DNA from: Wenyingzhuangia marina
Lineage (GTDB): Bacteria > Bacteroidota > Bacteroidia > Flavobacteriales > Flavobacteriaceae
Assembly: GCF_900130035.1 (NCBI RefSeq)
Contig: NZ_FQXQ01000002.1
Coordinates: 310,001-374,000, forward strand
DNA: 64,000 nucleotides
Reading direction: 5' to 3'
Position numbers and translations under genes: made by a program
The notes under the pieces: generated by a model
Database searches by the model: none
What the model was told of the DNA's origin: nothing
What the model saw: only the letters and a program-made list of their open reading frames with translations
Shown: piece by piece, positions 49,122-57,249 of the stretch
How positions within the stretch are numbered: position 1 is the first letter of the stretch
Layout of the letters: each line of letters opens with the position of its first letter

Positions 49122-49209
49122 AAACTCAATAAAATTCGGACTAGCACCCTTTCCTATTGAGTTTGGCTTTTCTTTTAACTAAAAAACCTCAATTTGTTAC
49201 AGCAAATTG
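49122..49209 (+). repeat. Structured element upstream of xerD, copy 2
   Basis: It shares GGACTAGCACCCTTT, then TTAACTAAAAAACCTC and the loop TTACAG with copy 1. The terminal stem is CAATTTG/CAAATTG, different from copy 1 but perfectly paired. No T run follows, so it is not an obvious terminator. The 5' part forms a perfect 10-bp stem (AAACTCAATA/TATTGAGTTT) around a 23-nt loop that contains the conserved block. Confidence 0.55.
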
Positions 49210-49337
49210 TATTCTAAAATTAAACTATAATTATATGTTGTGCAATTTTATTTGAGGTTAATTGACATTGTTTATGGTTAATGATTATAAAATAGCCCCC
49301 CCTTGCTTTGGTATATATTCCTTATTTTTACTTTACA

Positions 49338-50234
49338 ATGAATTGGAACTCCTACATCAAAGAATTTACCCAATATCTACTCATAGAAAAGGGATTGTCA
49401 AAAAACACCATCATCAACTATCAAGGGGATTGTGAAAAACTTGAGAGTTACTTTAGAGAATCAGAAATCACCCCTTTAAATATTAAAACGGCTGATTTAC
49501 AAAATTTTATTTATCAATATTCCAAAACGCACAAGGCTAGATCTCAAGCTAGATTAATATCTGGTCTTTCTTCTTTTTTTGATTATTTATTGATTGAAAA
49601 TTACAGAGAAGTAAATCCCATGGATATTATTGAATCTCCCAAAATTGGACTAAAACTTCCTGATACTTTATCTGAAGAAGAAATCAATAAAGTCATTGAT
49701 GTTATTGATTTGTCTCATCCACAAGGAGAAAGAAATAGAGCTATTTTAGAAACTTTATACGGATGTGGATTACGTGTAAGCGAACTCATCAATCTTAAAA
49801 TTTCTGATCTATACTTTGATGAAGGTTTCATAAAAATTACAGGAAAAGGAAACAAACAACGGTTGGTTCCTACAAACTTGTATACCGAAACCATCATTAG
49901 TAATTATATAAGTCAACAAAGACTTTTAACACCTCCCAAAAAAGGAAAAGAAGATGTGTTATTTTTAAACAGAAGAGGAAATCAATTAACGAGAGTGATG
50001 ATTTTTACCATCATCAAACAATTGGCAGAAAAGGCAAATATTAAAAAAACAATTAGCCCACATACGTTTAGACACTCGTTTGCGAGTCATTTACTAAATG
50101 GTGGTGCTGACTTAACTGTGATTCAAGCTTTACTAGGACACGAAAGCATTACCACTACCGAAATTTATTTACATGTGGATAAAACCAAACTAAGTGAGGT
50201 TGTGAATAAATACCATCCTAGAGCGAAGAATTAG
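49338..50234 (+). CDS. xerD: Site-specific tyrosine recombinase XerD
   Basis: Resolves chromosome dimers at dif. The N-terminal SAM-like core-binding domain (about residues 1-85) is followed by the catalytic domain with GLRVSELINL (first Arg), KGNKQRLVP (Lys), HTFRHSFASHLL (His and second Arg), LLGHESITTTEIY (His and the nucleophilic Tyr). The open frame extends to a TTG at 49308, but the ATG at 49338 gives the standard N-terminus MNWNSYIKEFTQYLLIEKG (298 residues). The stop codon lies in the first unit of a heptamer repeat. Confidence 0.95.
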   Translation: MNWNSYIKEFTQYLLIEKGLSKNTIINYQGDCEKLESYFRESEITPLNIKTADLQNFIYQYSKTHKARSQARLISGLSSFFDYLLIENYREVNPMDIIESPKIGLKLPDTLSEEEINKVIDVIDLSHPQGERNRAILETLYGCGLRVSELINLKISDLYFDEGFIKITGKGNKQRLVPTNLYTETIISNYISQQRLLTPPKKGKEDVLFLNRRGNQLTRVMIFTIIKQLAEKANIKKTISPHTFRHSFASHLLNGGADLTVIQALLGHESITTTEIYLHVDKTKLSEVVNKYHPRAKN

Positions 50235-50287
50235 TGAGTAGTGAGTAGTGAGTAGTGAGTAGTGAGTAGTGAGTAGTGAGTAGTGAG
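50232..50287 (+). repeat. Heptanucleotide tandem repeat, TAGTGAG x 8
   Basis: Eight perfect tandem copies of TAGTGAG (56 bp). The first copy provides the TAG stop codon of xerD. Because the unit contains stops in all three frames, copy-number changes would not extend XerD. Such arrays change length by slippage. Confidence 0.95.
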
Positions 50288-50334
50288 TAACAAAAAAATA
50301 AATTCTAAATTCAACGAATACACAAATCAACAAA

Positions 50335-50374
50335 CAAAAAAGCGTTTTTAGAAATTTCTAAAAACGCTTTTTTT
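50335..50374. terminator. Bidirectional terminator between xerD and rny
   Basis: A perfect inverted repeat, arms AAAAGCGTTTTTAGAAA and TTTCTAAAAACGCTTTT, with A and T runs on the two flanks, between the convergent xerD and rny genes. Confidence 0.9.
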
Positions 50375-50428
50375 GGACAATAAACAATTGTTCTTTGTCA
50401 ATTGCACATTGTTAATTGACACTGTAAA

Positions 50429-51988
50429 TTACTTCGCTACATTCACAGCTCTAGTTTCTCTAATTACTGTAACTTTTACCTGACCTGGATAAGTCATCTC
50501 AGTTTGTATTTTTTGAGAAATATTAAATGATAAATCTGAAGCTTGATCATCTGTTACTTTATTACTTTCAACCAATACACGTAATTCACGTCCTGCTTGA
50601 ATAGCATAAGCTTTTTGAACTCCTGTGAATCCAAATGCTAAATCTTCTAAATCTTTTAATCTTTGGATGTATGAATCTAATACTTGACGTCTTGCACCTG
50701 GTCTTGCTCCTGATATCGCATCACAAACTTGAACAATAGGTGCTAACATGGTTTTCATTTCAATTTCATCATGGTGCGCTCCGATAGCATTACAAACATC
50801 TGGTTTTTCACCATACTTCTCTGCCCATTCCATACCTAATAATGCATGTGGTAATTCGCTTTCTGTATCTGGCACTTTACCTATATCATGTAACAATCCA
50901 GCTCTTTTTGCAGCTTTCACATTCAGCCCTAATTCAGCAGCCATCAACCCACAAAGGTTAGCAACTTCTCTAGAGTGCTGTAATAAGTTTTGTCCATATG
51001 ATGAACGGAACTTCATACGTCCAATAGTTTTAATCAATTCTGGATGTAACCCATGAATTCCTAAATCAATTACTGTACGCTTACCAACTTCAATAATTTC
51101 TTGATTGATTTGCTTCTCGGTCTTCTCTACCACTTCTTCAATTCTAGCAGGGTGAATACGACCATCTGTTACCAATTTATGCATAGACAAACGAGCAATT
51201 TCTCTACGAACAGGATCAAAACAAGAAAGGATAATTGCTTCTGGTGTATCATCTACAATGATTTCAACTCCAGTAGCTGCTTCAATAGCTCTAATATTAC
51301 GACCTTCACGACCAATAATACGACCTTTTACATCGTCTGATTCAATATTAAAAACAGATACACAGTTTTCTATAGATTGCTCTACTCCAACTCTCTGAAT
51401 TGTATTTAAAATCAACTGACGAGCATCTTGTTCAGCCGTTAATTTTGCTTCTTCCAAAGTATCTCTAATATAAGCCATCGCATCTGTCTTTGCTTCAGCT
51501 TTTAAAGAATCTACCAATTGTATTTTGGCTTCATCTGCAGACAATCCAGAAATAGATTCTAGCATATCTACTTGCTTCTTATGCATTTTATCTAACTCGG
51601 CTTGCTTCTTTTCTAGAAACTCTAAGCGATAATCATAATCCGACTCTTTTTCTTCAAGAGATTTATTTAATTTCTTCTCTCTCTCAATCTCCTTATTCAA
51701 AGAAGTTTCTCTATCCTTAGCTCTTTTTTCTGATTCAGCTACCTTTTTCTCTCTAGATAAAATTACTTTTTCATGTTCAGCTTTAAGCTCAATAAACTTT
51801 TCTTTTGCTTGTAAAATTTTATCTTTCTTAACGGTTTCCGCAGTTAATTTTGCTTCTTTCACAATAGAAGCAGCTTCTTTTTCTGCCTGAATTGTTATCT
51901 GAGAAGCTTTAAACTTCTCTAGCATTTTTGCTACTATAAACCCTACAATTAAGGCTGCAACAGCAACGAGTATTATGGTTGTATTCAT
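50429..51988 (-). CDS. rny: Ribonuclease Y
   Basis: Membrane-anchored endoribonuclease that starts mRNA decay. 519 residues: an N-terminal transmembrane helix (about 3-20), a long coiled coil (about 30-170), a KH RNA-binding domain ([20 protein letters not shown], about 224-243) and a metal-dependent HD domain with [11 protein letters not shown] (about 357-367) and [11 protein letters not shown]. Length and domain order match the family. It is the last gene of a minus-strand group that includes zapA and the 6S RNA gene. Confidence 0.97.
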   Translation of the reverse strand: MNTTIILVAVAALIVGFIVAKMLEKFKASQITIQAEKEAASIVKEAKLTAETVKKDKILQAKEKFIELKAEHEKVILSREKKVAESEKRAKDRETSLNKEIEREKKLNKSLEEKESDYDYRLEFLEKKQAELDKMHKKQVDMLESISGLSADEAKIQLVDSLKAEAKTDAMAYIRDTLEEAKLTAEQDARQLILNTIQRVGVEQSIENCVSVFNIESDDVKGRIIGREGRNIRAIEAATGVEIIVDDTPEAIILSCFDPVRREIARLSMHKLVTDGRIHPARIEEVVEKTEKQINQEIIEVGKRTVIDLGIHGLHPELIKTIGRMKFRSSYGQNLLQHSREVANLCGLMAAELGLNVKAAKRAGLLHDIGKVPDTESELPHALLGMEWAEKYGEKPDVCNAIGAHHDEIEMKTMLAPIVQVCDAISGARPGARRQVLDSYIQRLKDLEDLAFGFTGVQKAYAIQAGRELRVLVESNKVTDDQASDLSFNISQKIQTEMTYPGQVKVTVIRETRAVNVAK

Positions 51989-52012
51989 TAGTTTAAGTTA
52001 AATTATATATAT

Positions 52013-52178
52013 AAAAAAACCTACTGAGGTTAGTTTTATAAACTCCAAAAAACATTTTTTAGGACTAACATTGTGATCAAGTATCTGTATAAATACAGCT
52101 CGCTTTAACACAATAGACTCACCCTTTTTAAAGATATAGTGTTGAGTTTATCAAACGAAAACCAAAGTAGGCAGTGTT
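52013..52178 (-). ncRNA. ssrS: 6S RNA
   Basis: A rod-like RNA that sequesters housekeeping RNA polymerase. On the minus strand, the ends pair as CCUACU-UU-GGUU with AACC-UC-AGUAGG, followed by a U run (a terminator-like end). Inside, AUAAACUC pairs with GAGUUUAU (52144-52151 with 52038-52045), then there is a large central bubble. The apical arm is AUUGUG/CACAAU (52109-52114 with 52070-52075), topped by CUGUA/UACAG. A long hairpin with a central bubble, about 166 nt, directly downstream of zapA, is the known layout and location of 6S RNA. No covariance search was possible. Confidence 0.78.
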
Positions 52179-52201
52179 TTTATTTCTATGTAAAGAACTT
52201 C

Positions 52202-52498
52202 TTATTTATCTAGATACGACTCTAATTTACTATTTAATTTTGACAATTTAGCTGTTATTGCATTATTTTCTTCTTCTTTTATAACCTTATTAACTTCTAA
52301 AATAGAAGCAAACTGCAAGGCACACATGGCTAACACATCTTGTTTATCATTTACCGCATAGTTACTTTCATAATCTGCAATTAACTTATTAATGTTTACA
52401 GCAGCTGCTCTTACCCCTTGTTCTTCTTCTGTAGATTTTACAGAAATAGGATAATTTCTACCACCTATTGCTACATTAATTTTATATGTATCCGCCAT
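52202..52498 (-). CDS. zapA: Cell division protein ZapA
   Basis: Small FtsZ-ring-associated protein that bundles FtsZ filaments. 98 residues: the N-terminal domain has YKINVAIGGRNYPISVKSTE, then a long helix/coiled coil (about 30-97) for dimerisation and tetramerisation. The assignment is supported by length, fold pattern and location next to 6S RNA. It lies 10 bp downstream of the coiled-coil protein gene, so they are co-transcribed. Confidence 0.9.
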   Translation of the reverse strand: MADTYKINVAIGGRNYPISVKSTEEEQGVRAAAVNINKLIADYESNYAVNDKQDVLAMCALQFASILEVNKVIKEEENNAITAKLSKLNSKLESYLDK

Positions 52499-52508
52499 TT
52501 TAAAGAGC

Positions 52509-52799
52509 TTATGTATTTAATTCTTTAATACATTGATCTATTTCTGCAACTAAAAAATCAATTTTAGCTTTCGTATCCTTCTTATATCCTTCACTACCTC
52601 CTATAGTCTTAGCAATTTTCAACACTTGCAACTGTTCTTTGTAAAAAGAAATTTCATCTTCTAAGCCTTTATTACTTTGCTGTAACACAAAATTACTATT
52701 AGATAAAATCTGATTTTCTTTTTGTAAAAACTCGTAGCGTTCCAGAAGTTGTTCAATATTAGCCTCTAATTCGGCAATGATATTTTGTTGACTTCCCAT
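52509..52799 (-). CDS. Small coiled-coil protein upstream of zapA
   Basis: A 96-residue, mostly helical protein with heptad pattern through residues 5-62 (IIAELEANIEQLLERYEFLQ onward), a short Gly-containing break (KTIGGSEGYKKD) and a second helix. I do not recognise a named family. Position in front of zapA and the coiled coil suggest a division-linked partner with ZapB-like form, but this is inference. Confidence 0.7.
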   Translation of the reverse strand: MGSQQNIIAELEANIEQLLERYEFLQKENQILSNSNFVLQQSNKGLEDEISFYKEQLQVLKIAKTIGGSEGYKKDTKAKIDFLVAEIDQCIKELNT

Positions 52800-52934
52800 A
52801 GTTGTTGTCGCTAAAACCTTATATACAAAAATAGCATTGTTATTCTTAAATCCAATTTTTTAGACAGTAAATTGTAAAATTCGTTATAAAGTTTGTTTCT
52901 CAGACTTTTATAAGTGTATTTTAAGATATTATAA

Positions 52935-52942
52935 TATTTTTG
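52935..52942 (+). promoter_or_regulatory. Putative -7 element for the M23 peptidase/TonB receptor operon
   Basis: TATTTTTG matches TAnnTTTG and lies 22 bp before the TTG start codon. A TTTG at the expected -33 spacing is absent. Confidence 0.4.
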
Positions 52943-52964
52943 TGTAACCCTTAAATGTATTTTT

Positions 52965-54650
52965 TTGAAAAAACATCTCTTTTTACTCTACTTACTTACT
53001 TTTTGTGTAACATTTGGACAACACAAATACCCAAAAAATGATTTTAGAAATCCTTTAGATTTTCCTATTGTGCTTGCCGGAACTTTTGGTGAATTAAGAA
53101 CCAATCATTTTCATTCTGGAATAGATATTAAAACAAAAGGAATTAGTGGAAAAGAAGTTTATGTAGCCAAAGAAGGTTACGTTTCTAGAATTAAAATTTC
53201 TCTTTGGGGATATGGTAAAGCTATCTATGTAACACATCCAAATGGATACACAACTGTATACGGTCACCTACAAAAATTTAGCGATCGAATTGAAAAATAT
53301 ATCAAACAAAAACAATACGAAAAAAAATCTTTTGAAATTCAGGTTTTCCCAAATAGGGACGAACTGACAATAGAAAAAGATGAAATTATAGCCTATTCTG
53401 GAAACTCTGGGGGCTCAACTGCTCCTCATTTACATTTCGAAATTAGAGATACAAAAACAGAAAAAATCATTAATCCTTTATTATTTGGATTAACAGTTCC
53501 TGATAACATTACACCACGTTTTGGAGGACTTAGAATGACTCCTTTTGGCGAAAATGCTGCTGTAAATCAAATTCCTGTAGCACAGGACCTTCATGTATCA
53601 AAAATAAATAGTCACTTGTATGTTTCTAATGAAGTAGAAGCCATCGGAAAAGTTGGTTTACAAATTAACACACATGACTTATTAAACAACGCTGCTAACA
53701 AAAATGGTGTTTATAGTATTGACATGACCGTGAATGATACTTTGGTTTATCATCATGATTTAGAAACTTTTGCTTTTGATGAAAGTAAATACATCAACTT
53801 GTTAATTGATTATGGATATTATGCTAAGCATCGTAAAAAATATCAAAAAACATACATAGAACTTGCCAACAGATTGTCTATTTACAAAACAGATCAAAAC
53901 AAAGGATATTTATATATTAAAGATCAAGAATTTTATCGTGTTGAAATTATTATCAAAGATTTTGCAAATAATACAACTGTTATTAGAGTACCCATCAAAG
54001 GAAATAAAATCATTACTCCCATTATCAAAGAAAACATAGAGACACCTTATTTTGTAGAGCAAAACAAATACACCGTTTTTAAGCAAGGAAATTCCGAAAT
54101 TAGGTTTCCTAAAAATGCCTTTTACGAAGATGTTTATTTAAATTACAGTGTTAGTAAAAACGCCATTCACGTTCATAAACCTAACTTACCTTTAAACAAA
54201 AATTATACTTTAACATATTTTACTGATAGTTTGTCTGCAAACGAAAAAAAGTATGTGTATTTTGCTTATAAAAGTGGACGTCATTACAATTATATAAGTA
54301 CTTACAGAAAAGACAATAAAATATACACCAATACAAAATATTTAGGTGATTTCTATCTAAAATTTGATAGCATTGCTCCCATTGTTTATAAACCTAGCTT
54401 TTATAATAAACAAGATATCAGCAAGCATAAAACACTAAGTATACATATTAAGGATAATGAAACGGACATTAAAAACTACTACGCTACCATTGATGGTAAA
54501 TGGATTTTAATGGAATATCAGCCTAAAAAAAATAGATTGTTTTTTGATTTAAAAGATTTAAAAGCTACCAAACAACAACATGCTTTTAAATTAAAAATTC
54601 AAGATGTATTAGGAAATACAAAAACATACGAAGCTAGCTTTTACAAATAA
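52965..54650 (+). CDS. M23 family metallopeptidase
   Basis: An exported peptidoglycan endopeptidase-like protein, 561 residues. Signal peptide MKKHLFLLYLLTFCVTFGQ. The LytM/M23 domain (about residues 28-175) has zinc ligands in NHFHSGIDIKT (His and Asp) and in APHLHFEIRD (HxH), with VYGHLQKF between. The remaining 380 residues are a beta-rich C-terminal part without a domain I recognise. The start is TTG, directly in front of the signal peptide; no suitable ATG exists. The TonB-dependent receptor gene follows after 8 bp. Confidence 0.92.
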   Translation: MKKHLFLLYLLTFCVTFGQHKYPKNDFRNPLDFPIVLAGTFGELRTNHFHSGIDIKTKGISGKEVYVAKEGYVSRIKISLWGYGKAIYVTHPNGYTTVYGHLQKFSDRIEKYIKQKQYEKKSFEIQVFPNRDELTIEKDEIIAYSGNSGGSTAPHLHFEIRDTKTEKIINPLLFGLTVPDNITPRFGGLRMTPFGENAAVNQIPVAQDLHVSKINSHLYVSNEVEAIGKVGLQINTHDLLNNAANKNGVYSIDMTVNDTLVYHHDLETFAFDESKYINLLIDYGYYAKHRKKYQKTYIELANRLSIYKTDQNKGYLYIKDQEFYRVEIIIKDFANNTTVIRVPIKGNKIITPIIKENIETPYFVEQNKYTVFKQGNSEIRFPKNAFYEDVYLNYSVSKNAIHVHKPNLPLNKNYTLTYFTDSLSANEKKYVYFAYKSGRHYNYISTYRKDNKIYTNTKYLGDFYLKFDSIAPIVYKPSFYNKQDISKHKTLSIHIKDNETDIKNYYATIDGKWILMEYQPKKNRLFFDLKDLKATKQQHAFKLKIQDVLGNTKTYEASFYK

Positions 54651-54658
54651 AAAAACTA

Positions 54659-57127
54659 TTGAAAACATTTTTATCCTTATTCATATTTTTACACGCTACA
54701 GTTCTATTTTCTCAAACAGGATTTGTAGCTGGTGTGATTACTAACGAAAATAAAGAACCTTTATCTGGAGTAAACATTAGTTATAATCATAAAGGAGTGG
54801 TTAGTGATGAAAATGGAGCATATCAAATAGAAATTATTGCCAACAAACAAACACTTGTTAAATTTTCTTATTTAGGTTATGGTACTGTTTTTAAAACCTT
54901 TAAAGGATATAAAAACAAAACCATTAAATATTCCCCTATTCTTAAAATTCAATCTCAAGAAATAGACGAAGTTAATATTAGAAATTATCAAGCTGCTCAA
55001 GAGGGAATTGTAAAACTAAAAGCCGAAGAATTTAAAAGAATTCCAGGAGCCAATGCAGGAATAGAAAATTTGTTGATGACTCAACCTGGAGTGAACAACA
55101 GTAACGAGTTAAGTACCCAATACAGTGTTCGTGGAGGTAGTTTTGATGAAAACTTGGTGTATGTAAACGGAATTGAAATCTATCGTCCTTTTTTAATAAG
55201 ATCTGGACAGCAAGAAGGATTGAGCTTTTTAAATTCTGATATGACAGAAAATATCAACTTTTCTGCAGGTGGATTCGAAGCAAAATATGGTGATAGATTG
55301 TCTTCTGTATTAAACATTCATTATAAAAAACCAACCAAAGAACTTTCTACGGTAAACTTAAATTTATTAGGAGCTAGTTACACGTACGAGAATTTATTTT
55401 TAAACAAAAAGTTATCAACTTTAATTGGAGCCAGATATCGTAACAATCAATTATTAGTCAGCAGTAAAGACACCAAAACCAATTTTAAACCAGTTTTTGC
55501 AGATATACAAACCTATTTATCTTATAAAATAAACAACAAAAGTAGTGTTGATTTTTTAGGAAACATTGCTATGAACAATTACAACTTTACGCCTATTTCT
55601 AGAGTTACAAAATTTGGTGGATTGTTTCAACCTAGAGAATTAGTCGTTTTTTATGAAGGGAATGAACAAGATGATTTTAACACTTATTTTGGTGCCTTAA
55701 GTTATAAATACAACTTTACAAAAAATACCAAATTAGATATTACAGGTTCTGCTTTTAATACGCAAGAACAAGAGTATTATGATATTTACGGAGCCTATTC
55801 TATTGCCGAAGTCGATCCTACCACTGGAAATCCGTTATATACTTCTGGAATTGGAACTCAATTAGATCACGCCAGAAATGATTTAGATATTTTAATTCAG
55901 AATGTAAAAGTTTCTCTTCAACATAAAATCAATCAACATCATTTTGAAGCAGGAGTAAAATTCCAAAGTGAAAATATTAGAGACCGTATAAACGAATGGA
56001 AAGCAGTAGACAATAACGGACTAACTTTAAGAAATCCAAATTTAAACACCGTTAACAATCAACCTTTTGATCCTTTTACCGCTCCCATAGATTTGTACTA
56101 TAAAGTAAAAGCTCAGAACGATGTAACCATCAATAGATTTTCTGGTTATTTTCAATGGAATAAAAAATGGTATTTAGGCGATCATATTTTATGGCACCAT
56201 GCAGGAATTAGATCTCAGTTTTGGAACATACAAAACAACAAAACACAAACAACCTCATCATTTCAAAACACCATTAGTCCACGTTTTAGACTTTCTTTAA
56301 AACCCGATTGGCAAAACACAGATATGGTTTTTAGATTGTCTGCAGGATATTATCATCAGCCTCCATCATATAAAGAACTGAGAGATGTTGATGGAAATAT
56401 TCAAAGTGATGTAAAAGCACAAGAATCCATTCATTATGTGTTTTCTAACGAATATAGTTTTAACATGTGGGAACGTCCTTTTAAAATGACTTCCGAAGTG
56501 TATTATAAACAACTAAATAACGTAAATGCTTATTCTCTAGACAACGTTAGAGTTAGATACGATGCCAACAACAATACTCAAGCATATGCCACTGGATTGG
56601 ATGTTAGGTTGAGTGGAGAATTTGTGCCTGGTAAAGAAAGTTGGGTAAGTTTTGGTTTGTTAAAAACTGAAGAAAACACCAATAACAGAGGTTATATTGC
56701 CAGACCTACAGATCAACGTTTTAAATTGGCTATGTTGTTTCAAGATTATGTGCCTAGCAATCCTAATTTTAAAGTATTTTTAAATTTGGTTTTAAATAGT
56801 AGTTTACCAGGTGGAGCTCCAATAAATGCAAGAGCAGATAATAGTACAACAGTGGATAGGTATAATTTTCAAACAAGATTAAGACCGTACCGTAGAGCAG
56901 ATTTGGGAGCTTCGTATATTATTGTAGATAGTAACAAACAATACACTTCTGGTTTTTTAAGTAGATTTAAAGAATTAGAATTAGGAATAGAACTTTTTAA
57001 TATGTTCGACATTCAGAACACCACTACCAATACTTGGATTTACGATGTAGACAGTCAACGTTACAACAGCGTTCCAAATATTTTAACAGGTCGTATTTTA
57101 AACTTTAAAATTGGTATGCAATTCTAA
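54659..57127 (+). CDS. TonB-dependent receptor with N-terminal carboxypeptidase-like domain
   Basis: An 822-residue outer-membrane transporter. Signal peptide (MKTFLSLFIFLHATVLFSQ), a carboxypeptidase-D regulatory-like domain (GVITNENKEPLSGVNISY, about 25-105), a plug domain (about 115-220; SVRGGSFDENLVYVNGIEIY) and a beta-barrel ending in the typical aromatic C-terminus (ILNFKIGMQF). It is shorter than SusC-type receptors and has no SusD partner, so polysaccharide uptake is unlikely; the substrate is unknown. The start codon is TTG. It follows the M23 peptidase gene closely. Confidence 0.93.
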   Translation: MKTFLSLFIFLHATVLFSQTGFVAGVITNENKEPLSGVNISYNHKGVVSDENGAYQIEIIANKQTLVKFSYLGYGTVFKTFKGYKNKTIKYSPILKIQSQEIDEVNIRNYQAAQEGIVKLKAEEFKRIPGANAGIENLLMTQPGVNNSNELSTQYSVRGGSFDENLVYVNGIEIYRPFLIRSGQQEGLSFLNSDMTENINFSAGGFEAKYGDRLSSVLNIHYKKPTKELSTVNLNLLGASYTYENLFLNKKLSTLIGARYRNNQLLVSSKDTKTNFKPVFADIQTYLSYKINNKSSVDFLGNIAMNNYNFTPISRVTKFGGLFQPRELVVFYEGNEQDDFNTYFGALSYKYNFTKNTKLDITGSAFNTQEQEYYDIYGAYSIAEVDPTTGNPLYTSGIGTQLDHARNDLDILIQNVKVSLQHKINQHHFEAGVKFQSENIRDRINEWKAVDNNGLTLRNPNLNTVNNQPFDPFTAPIDLYYKVKAQNDVTINRFSGYFQWNKKWYLGDHILWHHAGIRSQFWNIQNNKTQTTSSFQNTISPRFRLSLKPDWQNTDMVFRLSAGYYHQPPSYKELRDVDGNIQSDVKAQESIHYVFSNEYSFNMWERPFKMTSEVYYKQLNNVNAYSLDNVRVRYDANNNTQAYATGLDVRLSGEFVPGKESWVSFGLLKTEENTNNRGYIARPTDQRFKLAMLFQDYVPSNPNFKVFLNLVLNSSLPGGAPINARADNSTTVDRYNFQTRLRPYRRADLGASYIIVDSNKQYTSGFLSRFKELELGIELFNMFDIQNTTTNTWIYDVDSQRYNSVPNILTGRILNFKIGMQF

Positions 57128-57249
57128 CACTTTAAACTATTTTTTGTGTTAAAAAGTTGATATAGATTAATCTTTTGTTTGATAGATAAACTTTATCTCT
57201 AAACTTTTAACCTCTTTTATTTTATATCTTTAAAGATAAAAAGTTGTTA

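Larger units (their letters stand above)
48822..49337. other. Intergenic region between HU gene and xerD
   Basis: 516 bp without a plausible gene. It holds two diverged copies of one structured element (48813-48902 and 49122-49209). Between them lies a compact hairpin at 49004-49021 (AAAAGCAC, TT-centred, GTGCTTTT). A run of seven C residues at 49296-49302 stands out in the AT-rich sequence before xerD. Confidence 0.6.

Noticed and set aside
48813-49209. Remnant of a duplicated HU gene
   Set aside because: The similarity between the copies begins at the stop codon and extends downstream only; no HU coding remnant precedes copy 2.
49308-49337. TTG start 30 bp upstream of the xerD ATG
   Set aside because: The extra residues are not part of the family N-terminus, and ATG at 49338 begins at the conserved core-binding domain.
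50232-50287. CRISPR-like array
   Set aside because: The unit is 7 bp with no spacers; it is a simple tandem repeat.
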